Shown: positions 36,736-46,543 of the stretch, one piece after another
Layout: each line of letters starts with the position of its first letter
Numbering within the stretch: the stretch's first letter is position 1
Source of the DNA: Sphingopyxis terrae subsp. terrae NBRC 15098
GTDB taxonomy: Bacteria > Pseudomonadota > Alphaproteobacteria > Sphingomonadales > Sphingomonadaceae
Assembly (NCBI RefSeq): GCF_001610975.1
Contig: NZ_CP013342.1
Coordinates: forward strand, 1,550,001-1,614,000
Direction of reading: 5' to 3'
DNA: 64,000 bases
Position numbers and translations under genes: made by a program
The notes under the pieces: generated by a model
The model's input: only the letters and a program-made list of their open reading frames with translations
The model's database searches: none
Told to the model about the DNA's origin: nothing

Positions 36736-37974
36736 ATGCTCGCGTCCCTCGCTCCCGTTCGCAGCCTGCTGCTCGCCATCTTCGTGATGATGGCGGGCAG
36801 CGGCTTCCTGTCGACGCTGATCGGCCTGCGGCTCGAGCGGGCGGGCAGCGACACGATCCTGATCGGGCTGGTCGCGACCGCCTATTTCGGCGGATTGACG
36901 CTCGGCGCCTTGCGCGCTGGCGCGATCGTCCGCCGCGTCGGACATATCCGCGCCTTTGCCGCCTTCGTCGCGCTGCTCTCGGCGAGCACGCTGACTTATG
37001 CGCTGGTCCAGCACCCGCTGCTGTGGGCCTTGCTGCGGCTGGTCGACGGCGTGTGCGTCGCAGGCATGTTCATCTGCGTCGAAAGCTGGCTCAACGACCG
37101 CGCCGAACCCGAGACGCGCGGCGGCATCCTCGCCGCCTATATGGTCGCCCTCTATTCGGGACAGGCCCTCGGACAGCTCTTCCTGAGCACCGGCGCGGCA
37201 ACGCCGGCCGTGCCCTTCCAGATTGCCTCAATCCTCATTTCGCTCGCCATCCTGCCGGTTTGCCTCACGCGCAGCACCGCACCGACCTTGGGAGAAGCCG
37301 ACAATCCTCCCCTGGCGCGGCTGTTTGCCGCCTCGCCGCTGGGGCTGGCGGGCGCGGCGATCACCGGGCTGATCCTTGGCGCCTTCTACGGCATGGCTGC
37401 GATCTATGCGCGCGGGATCGGCCTGGGTCTCGGCGCGATCGCCACCTTCATGATGACGGTGATTCTCGGCGGCGTGGCGCTGCAATGGCCGCTGGGACGC
37501 CTCTCCGACCGTTATGATCGCCGCCGCGTCATCATTACCTGCTTCGCGCTTGCACTGGCGGTGAGCGTGGCGCTCGCCGCCGCGCCCGGTGGGGGGCTGC
37601 TGCTGCTGTTCGGCGCGGCCTTCGGCGGGCTCAGCTTCGCGCTCTACCCGCTGTGCGTCGCGCACGCCAACGATCGCCTGCTCCCCGCCGAGCGGGTTAG
37701 CGCCAGCGGCCAGCTTGTGCTTCTCTATTCGGCCGGAGCCGCGCTGGGCCCGCTTGGCGCTGCCGCAGCGATGAACTGGGTGGGACCGGGCGGCCTGTTC
37801 CTGTTCATCGCGGCCTGCGCCGCGGCGATGCTGGGTTTCAGCCTGTGGCGGCTCGCCGCCACCGCGCCGGTGCCCGGTCCGGCGCAGCAGGATTTCCAGA
37901 TGCTGCCCCGCACGACCCCGGTCGCGGCGCTGCTCGACCCCTCCGGCCCCGAAGCCGCCACCGCAAAGGATTAA
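36736..37974 (+). CDS. MFS transporter (YcaD-like) in ectoine operon
   Basis: A 412-residue protein with about 12 hydrophobic segments: LLLAIFVMMAGSGFLSTLIG at the start, a FGGLTLGALRAGAIVRRVGH motif A variant, GMFICVESWLNDRAEPETRG, and a second motif A copy GRLSDRYDRRRV. The pattern is the YcaD/UMF-type MFS group of uncertain substrate. It starts 23 bases after ask and ends seven bases before the next permease gene, with no visible terminator, so it is probably cotranscribed with the ect genes. Export or recapture of ectoines is a contextual guess; YcaD homologues occur without ectoine genes. Confidence 0.8.
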   Translation: MLASLAPVRSLLLAIFVMMAGSGFLSTLIGLRLERAGSDTILIGLVATAYFGGLTLGALRAGAIVRRVGHIRAFAAFVALLSASTLTYALVQHPLLWALLRLVDGVCVAGMFICVESWLNDRAEPETRGGILAAYMVALYSGQALGQLFLSTGAATPAVPFQIASILISLAILPVCLTRSTAPTLGEADNPPLARLFAASPLGLAGAAITGLILGAFYGMAAIYARGIGLGLGAIATFMMTVILGGVALQWPLGRLSDRYDRRRVIITCFALALAVSVALAAAPGGGLLLLFGAAFGGLSFALYPLCVAHANDRLLPAERVSASGQLVLLYSAGAALGPLGAAAAMNWVGPGGLFLFIAACAAAMLGFSLWRLAATAPVPGPAQQDFQMLPRTTPVAALLDPSGPEAATAKD

Positions 37975-37981
37975 CTGACCC

Positions 37982-39313
37982 ATGGACCGTTCGTCCCCGC
38001 TCCCCGCCGCCGGACAGCCCGCGCCGCTCCCCACCCAATCGACGCTGCGTCGCGCGATCGGGGCGTCGGCGCTCGGCAATGCGGTCGAATGGTTCGACTA
38101 TGGCATTTACGCCTATGGCGTCACCTACATCTCGGCCGCGCTTTTCCCCGGCGAGGCGAGCGAGGCGGTGCTCTTCGCGCTCGCGACCTTCGCCATTTCC
38201 TTCCTTGTCCGCCCCCTCGGCGGACTGTTCTGGGGGCCGCTCGGCGACCGCATCGGCCGCAAGTCCGTGCTCGCGATGACGATCCTTATGATGGCGGGCG
38301 CGACCTTCGCCGTCGGCCTGATCCCATCCTATGACAGTATCGGCTTCTGGGCGCCCGCGATCCTCGTCCTGCTGCGGATGATCCAAGGTTTTTCGACCGG
38401 CGGCGAATATGGCGGCGCGGCGACTTTCATGGCCGAATATGCCCCCGACGCCCGACGCGGCTTCTATGGCAGCTTCCTCGAGTTCGGAACACTCGCGGGC
38501 TTTTCCTTCGGCGCCGCGCTGATGCTCGGCTATTCGCTGCACCTTGGCGATGCGGCGATGCACGAATGGGGGTGGCGCATCCCCTTCCTTGTCGCCGGTC
38601 CGATCGGGTTGATCGGCATGTATGTCCGCTCGAAGATGGAGGATACGCCCATCTTTCTGGAGGCGCAGCAGTCGGCCGAAGACCGGCCCTCGCCCGGACT
38701 CGCCGCGCTGGGCAGGGATCACTGGCGGCCTCTGCTCGTCGTCGGCGGGCTCGTCGTCGCGCTGAACGTCGTCAATTATACACTGCTCAGCTATATGCCG
38801 ACCTATCTCGAGCGGCGGATCGGCTTGGCGCCCGATCAGGCGCTGCTCGTTCCGATCATCGGGATGCTGTTCATGATGGTCTTTCTGCCCTTTGCGGGCG
38901 CGCTGTCGGACCGGGTCGGACGGCGGCCGATGTGGCGCTTTTCACTCCTCGCGTTGCTCGTCGCGGTCATCCCGCTCTATATGCTGATCGGCACGGGCTT
39001 CGCGGGGGCGGTCGCCGGCTTCCTGCTGCTCGGCCTGCTCTATGTGCCGCAGCTCGCGACAATCTCGGCAACCTTTCCCGCGCTCTTTCCCACCGCGGTG
39101 CGTTTTGCCGGCTTTGCGATCGCCTATAATATCTCGACGTCCATCTTCGGCGGCACCGCACCGATGGTCGGCAGCGCGCTGATCTCCGCGACTGGCGACC
39201 CGCTGATGCCTGCCTATTACATGATGGCGGCGTGTCTCGTCGGACTCGTCGCGCTTCATTACATGCCCGAAACCGCGGGCCGTTCGCTGCGCGACGACCC
39301 GTTCCGGCGCTAG
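37982..39313 (+). CDS. MFS permease, metabolite:H+ symporter (ProP-like)
   Basis: A 443-residue protein of the MHS family: ASALGNAVEWFDYGIYAYGV at the first membrane segment, FLVRPLGGLFWGPLGDRIGR as motif A, and GFSTGGEYGGAATFMAEYAP, all close to the E. coli proline/betaine transporter ProP. It lacks the long C-terminal coiled coil that osmosensing ProP carries and stops soon after the last segment. It is the last gene of the ect run, seven bases after the YcaD-like gene. Proton-coupled uptake of compatible solutes is plausible from family plus context. Confidence 0.83.
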   Translation: MDRSSPLPAAGQPAPLPTQSTLRRAIGASALGNAVEWFDYGIYAYGVTYISAALFPGEASEAVLFALATFAISFLVRPLGGLFWGPLGDRIGRKSVLAMTILMMAGATFAVGLIPSYDSIGFWAPAILVLLRMIQGFSTGGEYGGAATFMAEYAPDARRGFYGSFLEFGTLAGFSFGAALMLGYSLHLGDAAMHEWGWRIPFLVAGPIGLIGMYVRSKMEDTPIFLEAQQSAEDRPSPGLAALGRDHWRPLLVVGGLVVALNVVNYTLLSYMPTYLERRIGLAPDQALLVPIIGMLFMMVFLPFAGALSDRVGRRPMWRFSLLALLVAVIPLYMLIGTGFAGAVAGFLLLGLLYVPQLATISATFPALFPTAVRFAGFAIAYNISTSIFGGTAPMVGSALISATGDPLMPAYYMMAACLVGLVALHYMPETAGRSLRDDPFRR

Positions 39314-39386
39314 AAACCGGCACAGTTCCGGCCCAGCTTATCGATCAGGCGCGCGAAACCCACGCTTTGGCTCGCACGGGCATTGA

Positions 39387-40535
<1,149 letters not shown>

Positions 40536-40594
40536 TTTCCCTGGCCGCGCCGTCCTGCGGTGCGGGCGCTTTACGGCGCGCTGCTCGCGCACGC

Positions 40595-40618
40595 AAAAAG
40601 GGCGGCTCAGCGCCGCCC
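40595..40618 (-). terminator. intrinsic terminator of rpmG
   Basis: On the minus strand the 7-bp stem GGGCGGC/GCCGCCC (40600-40618, loop of five) is followed immediately by five T residues (40595-40599). It lies 68 bases after the rpmG stop. Confidence 0.6.
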
Positions 40619-40685
40619 TTCGCAATCCCGACGATGCCGGGACAAGTCTTTGCGGACCCGCGTCATCGGGACGCGGGTAGCGCGC

Positions 40686-40853
40686 TTACTTGATCTTGGC
40701 TTCCTTGAACTCGACGTGCTTGCGCGCACGCGGGTCATATTTGCGCACCGACATCTTCTCGGTCATCGTGCGCGGGTTCTTCTTGGTGACATAGAAAAAG
40801 CCCGTGTCGGCGGTGCTCACCAGCTTGATCTTGACGGTCGTCGGCTTGGCCAT
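40686..40853 (-). CDS. rpmG: 50S ribosomal protein L33
   Basis: A 55-residue basic protein beginning [20 protein letters not shown], with [13 protein letters not shown] and [15 protein letters not shown], a clear bacterial L33. It has no cysteines, so it is the zinc-independent form. ATG 40853 is the conserved start; the longer frame upstream is rejected. The gene is monocistronic with a terminator downstream. It is convergent with mreB. Confidence 0.96.
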   Translation of the reverse strand: MAKPTTVKIKLVSTADTGFFYVTKKNPRTMTEKMSVRKYDPRARKHVEFKEAKIK

Positions 40854-40935
40854 GGCCCTGATCCTCGAACTATTGGCACATCCGCCGGATCGTCCGGCAC
40901 ATGTGGCGGGACTGGGGGCCCCGACGGTTGCTATG

Positions 40936-40970
40936 AAAAACAAAGAGGGCCGCGCGCGGGCGCCGCCCTC
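40936..40970 (-). terminator. secondary hairpin downstream of the tonB-like gene
   Basis: GAGGGC (40945-40950) and GCCCTC (40965-40970) flank a GC-rich interior. On the minus strand the structure is followed by TTTGTTTTT, so it may back up the first terminator of the tonB-like gene. Confidence 0.35.
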
Positions 40971-41025
40971 ATTTATCCGGGCGCCATTGGCCGGATTCGC
41001 GGTCAATGTCAAGCAATCTGTGGTC

Positions 41026-41059
41026 AAAAAGGGGCGGGTCGATGGGGTGCGCCCGCCCC
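41026..41059 (-). terminator. intrinsic terminator of the tonB-like gene
   Basis: On the minus strand an 8-bp stem GGGGCGGG/CCCGCCCC (41031-41038 with 41052-41059) is followed by five T residues (41026-41030). It lies just 23 bases after the stop codon. Confidence 0.55.
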
Positions 41060-41082
41060 CGGGAGGGGTCTCGCGATGGGGG

Positions 41083-41811
41083 TCAGCCGTTGCGGATCTG
41101 GAAATGCACGACCATCACCTTCCAGCTTTCCTCAGCCACCCCGCCGCGGGTCGCCGGCTTGAAGCGCCATTTGGCGAGCGCGCGGCGTTTCGTTTCGGTG
41201 AAAAAGCCCGGGCTGTCGCTACTGATCAGCTCGACCGCCTTCACCCGGCCGTCGGTGCCGATCAGCACGCGCACCTTCGCGCTGCCTTCGATCTCGCGCC
41301 GCTGTTCGCTTGCAGGATAATCAGGCTGAAAGCTGCCGGCAAAGCGCTGGTCGAGTTCGGCCAGGACGAGCGGCGGCGGCTTGGGCGGATCAGCTGGCCG
41401 GACCGTCGTCGGGCCGGGATCATAAGGAAGCGGGTCGGGTATCACCGGCTTCACCTCGACCCCTCGGTCGGCCGGGGGGAATGTATCGACCAGCGGCCGC
41501 ACCGCCTCGGTCGGCGTGTTGCTCCTTGGGCTCGGCTTGGCCTCGGGCTTCGTCTCGGGCGGTTTGGGCTTTTCGATTTCAATCAGCGTGCCGGTAAGCG
41601 GCGCGAGCACAGGCGCCCTTTCGATGATGATCGGCGACAATGCGACCGCAACGACGAGCGCCACCGGCAGCCCTACGGCAAAAGCGAGCGCCACGGGCCG
41701 ATGGCTGGCGCCGGGATCGTAGCTATTGCGGCGCGGCGGCGCAGTGCCGGCAACTGCGGTGGTCGCCTCGGGCGCCGATACGATCGCCGAGATCAGGGGA
41801 ATCAGGGTCAT
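41083..41811 (-). CDS. energy transducer TonB-like protein
   Basis: A 242-residue protein with TonB layout. A cytoplasmic N-terminus of about 38 residues precedes a membrane anchor at about 40-62 ([20 protein letters not shown]). A proline-rich periplasmic spacer with [19 protein letters not shown] covers about 75-150. The C-terminal TonB domain has [20 protein letters not shown] and [14 protein letters not shown]. The N-terminal tail before the anchor is longer than in classical TonB. No exbB or exbD lies next to it, so it would borrow these from elsewhere. It could energise receptors such as the one at 17.9 kb. Confidence 0.85.
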   Translation of the reverse strand: MTLIPLISAIVSAPEATTAVAGTAPPRRNSYDPGASHRPVALAFAVGLPVALVVAVALSPIIIERAPVLAPLTGTLIEIEKPKPPETKPEAKPSPRSNTPTEAVRPLVDTFPPADRGVEVKPVIPDPLPYDPGPTTVRPADPPKPPPLVLAELDQRFAGSFQPDYPASEQRREIEGSAKVRVLIGTDGRVKAVELISSDSPGFFTETKRRALAKWRFKPATRGGVAEESWKVMVVHFQIRNG

Positions 41812-41881
41812 GGCCTCTCTCCTTGCCTGTGACCGGCGCCGCCCGTTTCTGCCCGAGCTGTCTGCCGGATCAGTTTATGTG

Positions 41882-41908
41882 ATAATATAACGTTACGGCA
41901 ATTGTCAA
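41882..41908 (-). promoter_or_regulatory. putative promoter of the tonB-like gene
   Basis: On the minus strand a perfect TTGACA (41903-41908) precedes TATTAT (41882-41887) with 15 bases between, in the only AT-rich patch of this region. It lies about 70 bases upstream of the start codon. The spacing is shorter than ideal. Confidence 0.4.
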
Positions 41909-41941
41909 TCTGCCAGATAGGAATGCGTCGGCAGCGCGCGT

Positions 41942-43252
41942 TCAGGTAATGGAGAGACGCGCTATCGCCTGATCCTTGGCGATTAGCGGCAGCAGTTGGG
42001 CCATGTCGGGCCCATGGTCGCGACCCGTCAGCGCGCGGCGCAGCGGCAGAAAGAGCGCCCGCCCCTTCGCCCCGGTCGCAGCCTTCACTGCGGCAGTGAG
42101 CGCGTGCCAGGGGTCGGCATCCCAATCGAGCGCCGCCGCCGCGGCCGCAGCGGCGGCAAGTACCGGGCGATCGGCGGCGTCGGGGACGGGCGGCGCGAAC
42201 GGCCCGTCGAACACCGGAGCCCATTCCGCAGCCTCGGCCACGGTCATCAGATTGGGACGAATCGCGTTCCAGCGCGCGGCGTCGATCGCGAGCGGCAGGC
42301 GCGGCGCAACCGCATGATAATCAGTGTGGTGCAGAATCTTCTGGTTGAGCAGCGCCAGCTCGGCCTCGTCGAAGCGCGCCGGCGCGCGGCCGAAGCGCGC
42401 GAAGTCGATCGCTTCGATCAGCGGTGCCGCGCTCGTCACCGGCTCGACCGGGTCGCTCGTCCCGAGGCGCGCCAGCAGCGCGACGAGCGCGATCGGTTCG
42501 ATACCATTCTCGCGCAGCGCTGTCATGCCGAGCGAGCCGAGGCGCTTCGACAACTTGCCTTCGGTGCCGACGAGCAGCGCCTCGTGCGCGAATGCGGGCG
42601 GCGTCGCGCCGAGCGCCTGAAACATCTGGATCTGCGCCGCGGTGTTCGACACATGATCCTCGCCGCGCACGACATGCGTGATGCTCATGGCAACATCGTC
42701 GATCACGCTCGGCAAGAGATAGAGCCAGCTGCCGTCGGCGCGGCGCACGACCGGGTCGGACATGGTCCTGGGGTCGAAATGCTGCGGTCCGCGAATGAGG
42801 TCGGTCCATTCGATCGGCGCGCCCTCGTCGAGGCGGAAGCGCCAGTGCGGCGCCACGCCTTCGGGCACCGGCGCGTCGGCGGGCTTACGCTCATAGACCG
42901 GCGGCAGCCCGCGCGAGAGCAGAATCTTGCGCCGGATTTCCAGTTCCTCGGGCGTCTCGTAACAGGCATAGACGCGGCCCGCCGCCTTCAGCTTTTCAAA
43001 CTCGGCCTCATAGAGCGCGAAGCGCGCCGACTGGCGCTCCTCGCCGTCGATATCGAGACCCAGCCATGCGAGATCGGCGCGGATGCCCTCGACATATTCC
43101 TCCTTCGAGCGTTCGAGATCGGTATCGTCGATGCGGAGCAGGAAGCGCCCGCCATGCTTGCGCGCCCACATCCAGTTGTGGAGCGCGGTGCGGACATTGC
43201 CGACGTGCAGGCTGCCGGTCGGCGAGGGAGCGAAGCGGGTGATGACGGTCAT
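41942..43252 (-). CDS. gltX: glutamate--tRNA ligase
   Basis: A 436-residue class I aminoacyl-tRNA synthetase. The N-terminus is FAPSPTGSLHVGNVRTALHN with the HIGH-type motif HVGN at residues 16-19, the KMSKS-type motif is KLSKR at 233-237, and RIDDTDLERSKEEYVEGI is characteristic of GluRS. It charges tRNA-Glu; alphaproteobacteria often carry two GluRS genes, one of which also charges tRNA-Gln for later amidation. This form is on the short side (about 440-470 is usual). Which of the two roles it has cannot be decided from one window. Confidence 0.92.
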   Translation of the reverse strand: MTVITRFAPSPTGSLHVGNVRTALHNWMWARKHGGRFLLRIDDTDLERSKEEYVEGIRADLAWLGLDIDGEERQSARFALYEAEFEKLKAAGRVYACYETPEELEIRRKILLSRGLPPVYERKPADAPVPEGVAPHWRFRLDEGAPIEWTDLIRGPQHFDPRTMSDPVVRRADGSWLYLLPSVIDDVAMSITHVVRGEDHVSNTAAQIQMFQALGATPPAFAHEALLVGTEGKLSKRLGSLGMTALRENGIEPIALVALLARLGTSDPVEPVTSAAPLIEAIDFARFGRAPARFDEAELALLNQKILHHTDYHAVAPRLPLAIDAARWNAIRPNLMTVAEAAEWAPVFDGPFAPPVPDAADRPVLAAAAAAAAALDWDADPWHALTAAVKAATGAKGRALFLPLRRALTGRDHGPDMAQLLPLIAKDQAIARLSIT

Positions 43253-43287
43253 GGCGCGCCTATAACCGGTTTCGCGCGCGATGCGAG

Positions 43288-44961
43288 TCAGGCGGTGCGA
43301 AAGCCGTGCGTGATCGGATAGCGGCGGTCGCGGCCAAAGTTGCGCGTCGACAGCTTGACCCCCGGCGGCGCCTGGCGCCGCTTATATTCGGCGATCGCCA
43401 GCAGCCGTTCGATGCGCGCCACCACGTCGCGGTCGAAGCCGTAGCGCGCGACCACATCGTCGACGCTCGCTTCCTCTTCGACCAGCATGTGGAGCATGCG
43501 ATCGAGATCCTCATAGGGCGGCAGGCTGTCCTCGTCCTTCTGGTCGGGGCGGAGCTCGGCGCTGGGCGGCTTGGTGATGATGCGGTCGGGCATCACTGGC
43601 GTCACCGGATTGCGCGAAAGGCGCGGGACATTCGCGTTGCGCCAGCGCGACACCGCGAACACCGTGGTCTTGTAGGCATCCTTCAGCGGATTATAGCCGC
43701 CCGCCATGTCGCCATAGATGGTCGCATAGCCGACGCTCATCTCGCTCTTGTTCCCCGTCGTCATCAGCATCGGGCCGAACTTGTTGCTGAGCGCCATCAG
43801 CGTGACGCCGCGGATGCGCGACTGGACATTCTCCTCGGTCGTATCGACCGCCGCGTCGGCAAAGCTGTCCGACAGCATCGTATCGAAGGCCTCGACCGCC
43901 GGGACGATCGAAATCGTGTCGAGCCGGCACCCGATCATGCCAGCGCAGCCCGCCGCATCGTCGAGGCTGTCCTGGCTGGTAAAGCGGCTCGGCAGCATCA
44001 CGCACCACACCTTGTCGGGGCCGAGCGCGTCGGCGGCGATCGCGGCGCAGATCGCCGAATCTATGCCACCGGACAGGCCCAGCACGACACCGGGAAAGCG
44101 ATTACGCTCGACATAGTCGCGCAGCGACAGCACCATCGCATCATATATGTCGGCTGGATGCGCGTCCCATTCGGCGATCGCGCCGGGCCCGCAGATCCAA
44201 CCATCAGCTTCTTTCGTCCAACGGGTCACGCGCTCTTCAGCTTCCCAGTCGGTCAGGCGATGCGCCGCGCGCCCGTCGCCGTTCAGCACGAAGGAGCAGC
44301 CGTCGAACACCAGCTCGTCCTGTCCTCCGATGCGATTGAGGAAAATGAGCGGCAGTTTCGTTTCGGCGACACGCGCTGCGAACACTTGTGTCAGCCGGCG
44401 GTCGTCCTTGTCGATTTCATAAGGGCTGCCGTTGACCGAGATCAGCAGATCCGCGCCCTGCGCCGCCAGATGCGCGCAGACCGTGGGAAACCAGCCGTCC
44501 TCGCAGATCGGCAGTCCCAGCCGAACCCCGCGCCATTCGACGACATCGGGCAGCGGGCCGGGTGCGAAGACGCGCTTTTCATCGAAGGTGCCATAATTGG
44601 GCAATTCGTGCTTGCGCCGCGTCGCGACGATCCGGCCGCCGTCGAGCAGCGCGACGATATTGTAGAGGCGGCCGTCGCCGTCGCGCTCGACCGAACCCAC
44701 CAGCATCGCCGGACCGCCATCGGCAGTGTCCGCCGCCAGCTCGGTCAGCAGGCGCGCGGCGCGATCGGCGAGCGCGGGCTTGAGCACCAGATCCTCGGGC
44801 GGATAACCGATCAATTGCAGTTCGGGATAGAGGATCAGGTCGGCGCCGCTGTGCCGAGCGCGGACGGCGCGCATCGCAGCGACATTGGCAGCAAGGTCGC
44901 CGACGCTCTGCGTCATCTGCGACAGGACGATGGACAGCGTGGCGGCGGGGGCATCGGTCAT
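43288..44961 (-). CDS. nadE: NAD+ synthase, glutamine-hydrolysing
   Basis: A 557-residue two-domain enzyme. The N-terminal nitrilase-like glutaminase has YPELQLIGYPPEDL (Glu), RKHELPNYGTFDEKR (Lys) and LPICEDGWFP (Cys). The C-terminal synthetase has the PP-loop VVLGLSGGIDSAICAAIAAD and SNKFGPMLMTTGNKSEMSVG. It amidates nicotinic acid adenine dinucleotide to NAD using glutamine. ATG 44961 begins the glutaminase domain; the longer frame is arginine-rich and rejected. It is downstream of the DUF2306 gene on the same strand, 31 bases away. Confidence 0.93.
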   Translation of the reverse strand: MTDAPAATLSIVLSQMTQSVGDLAANVAAMRAVRARHSGADLILYPELQLIGYPPEDLVLKPALADRAARLLTELAADTADGGPAMLVGSVERDGDGRLYNIVALLDGGRIVATRRKHELPNYGTFDEKRVFAPGPLPDVVEWRGVRLGLPICEDGWFPTVCAHLAAQGADLLISVNGSPYEIDKDDRRLTQVFAARVAETKLPLIFLNRIGGQDELVFDGCSFVLNGDGRAAHRLTDWEAEERVTRWTKEADGWICGPGAIAEWDAHPADIYDAMVLSLRDYVERNRFPGVVLGLSGGIDSAICAAIAADALGPDKVWCVMLPSRFTSQDSLDDAAGCAGMIGCRLDTISIVPAVEAFDTMLSDSFADAAVDTTEENVQSRIRGVTLMALSNKFGPMLMTTGNKSEMSVGYATIYGDMAGGYNPLKDAYKTTVFAVSRWRNANVPRLSRNPVTPVMPDRIITKPPSAELRPDQKDEDSLPPYEDLDRMLHMLVEEEASVDDVVARYGFDRDVVARIERLLAIAEYKRRQAPPGVKLSTRNFGRDRRYPITHGFRTA

Positions 44962-44992
44962 GCTCCCGCCAATAGGCCACCGCGCTCCAAAT

Positions 44993-45505
44993 TCAACCGA
45001 AAGCCAGCGTCCACAGCGTCCGGCCCGGCGCCATCGCAAAGAAGCCCGCCGCGATCAGACCGATATAGATGCCGCGCATCAGCTTGAGGTGACGCTCGAG
45101 GTCGCCGATCCGGGCGAACCGGATCGCCCGCGGCAGCTGGACGAGCACGATCAGCGAAAAGATGTGGATAGGACTGATCGTCCCGGTGACGGTCCGGATC
45201 CAGAAACTGTCGATCGCCGTCACGACCATCATCGCGGCCCAGGCGCGCCCGCCGATCTTGTGTGCCAGATCGCCCTTGCGGCGGCGCCATAGCAGCCAGG
45301 CGCCAAGCGGCACCGCGGGGACGACAGTCGCAAGATGGAGCCAGATCGCCCACATCGGCGTACGATAGGTCGACGGCCCCATGAACGAGCGCGCCAGCAG
45401 CGCCGCAGCGATGCCGCCGAGAACGAGGAGCGCGGTCAGCCCGATGCGGTGCGACAATTTGACGGGACGACGCGCCGTGGCGGCGGGGACGGCGATGCTG
45501 GTCAT
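44993..45505 (-). CDS. DUF2306 family membrane protein
   Basis: A 170-residue protein with four to five hydrophobic segments, including LTALLVLGGIAAALLARSFM, WLHLATVVPAVPLGAWLL and ISPIHIFSLIVLVQLPRAI. HLKLMRGIYIGLIAAGFFAM near the C-terminus, with histidines in membrane segments, is characteristic of DUF2306. The function of the family is unknown. It diverges from a membrane-bound LytTR regulator across 176 bp; such pairing of a LytTR gene with a small membrane protein recurs in bacteria and suggests that the regulator controls this gene. Confidence 0.82.
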   Translation of the reverse strand: MTSIAVPAATARRPVKLSHRIGLTALLVLGGIAAALLARSFMGPSTYRTPMWAIWLHLATVVPAVPLGAWLLWRRRKGDLAHKIGGRAWAAMMVVTAIDSFWIRTVTGTISPIHIFSLIVLVQLPRAIRFARIGDLERHLKLMRGIYIGLIAAGFFAMAPGRTLWTLAFG

Positions 45506-45536
45506 GGCGGCTTTTCCTTTCGAAGACCGATCTGTT

Positions 45537-45552
45537 CCGGCGCTCTCGCCGG
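45537..45552. promoter_or_regulatory. inverted repeat between the DUF2306 and LytTR genes
   Basis: CCGGCG-CTCT-CGCCGG is a perfect 6-bp inverted repeat 32 bases upstream of the DUF2306 start codon. It could be an operator or a leader hairpin. GC-only arms make chance occurrence possible. Confidence 0.2.
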
Positions 45553-45681
45553 CGGTTGCCCTCTTCCTGGCCCCGCGCTGTTCACGGACAAGCGCGCCTT
45601 CGCCAAGGCGGCGGAATAGTTCGCAAATGCGCCCCTTTGCCCGTTGACGCTTCGTGAAATGGCACGCACAAGCAGGGCCCT

Positions 45682-46461
45682 ATGGCGAAACGGCTGACGA
45701 TCGAACTGCTGGCGATGATCGCGCTCGGCCTGTTGATCGGGCTACTCGGGCCGTTCGGCACCTTCAACAATCCGCCAGCCATCCGGATGCTCAACTGGGT
45801 GATGTGGCTGCTCGCGGGCTACGTCTTCTATCGTCCAACCGGGGTTGTTGCGGGCTGGCTGTGCGACGCGACCGGTCTTCCGCCGCTTGGCGGGCGGCTG
45901 ATCGCGCTGATCGTCGCCAGCGTTCCGGTGACGCTCGTCGTCACGATGATGGCGATGCAGATGAGCTTCGGCGAGGCGCTGCGCTGGCCCGGCTTCTGGA
46001 CGATGTATCTCTATATCAGCATCGTATCGGCGGTGGTCGTGGGCGTAATGGGGCTGAGCTTCCGTCCGCGCGCCGACGATGGCCCGCCGCCCGCTCCCGA
46101 AACGCCGATCACAGCGCCGCCCGCAGCGCCACCGCCGACCCCCGTCGCACCGCAGCCCGATGCAGCGCTACCGCTGCCGCCCGGTTTCGGCGCCATACTC
46201 GCGCTGAAGGGCGAGGATCATTATGTCCGGGTAATCGGTACGCGATCGGAAGAACTTATCCTCATGCGGATGCGCGATGCGATCGCGCGGCTGGACGATG
46301 CCGACGGTCTGCGCATCCATCGCAGCTGGTGGGTCGCACGCGCCGCCGTCGCCGCCGTCCGCCGCGATGGTCGCACCGCGATGGTCACGCTGACAAGCGG
46401 CCATGAAGCGCCCGTTGCGCGCGACATGATGCCCGAGCTGCGCGCCGCGGGGTGGATTTAG
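45682..46461 (+). CDS. membrane-anchored LytTR-family transcriptional regulator
   Basis: A 259-residue protein. Four hydrophobic segments cover about 8-27, 38-58, 74-96 and 107-127, then a proline-rich cytoplasmic linker (about 130-160). The LytTR DNA-binding domain lies at about 165-258, with [40 protein letters not shown] and [20 protein letters not shown]. It has no receiver domain, so signalling must come through the membrane part rather than phosphorylation. It diverges from the DUF2306 gene, its most likely target. The signal is unknown. Confidence 0.85.
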   Translation: MAKRLTIELLAMIALGLLIGLLGPFGTFNNPPAIRMLNWVMWLLAGYVFYRPTGVVAGWLCDATGLPPLGGRLIALIVASVPVTLVVTMMAMQMSFGEALRWPGFWTMYLYISIVSAVVVGVMGLSFRPRADDGPPPAPETPITAPPAAPPPTPVAPQPDAALPLPPGFGAILALKGEDHYVRVIGTRSEELILMRMRDAIARLDDADGLRIHRSWWVARAAVAAVRRDGRTAMVTLTSGHEAPVARDMMPELRAAGWI

Positions 46462-46543
46462 ACGGGATTGCCCCTTTCCCTTCGCGCGCCCGCTGGCTAA
46501 GGGGCGCGCATCCATCCCCAATCGGCGACAAGGGGCCCCGCGC

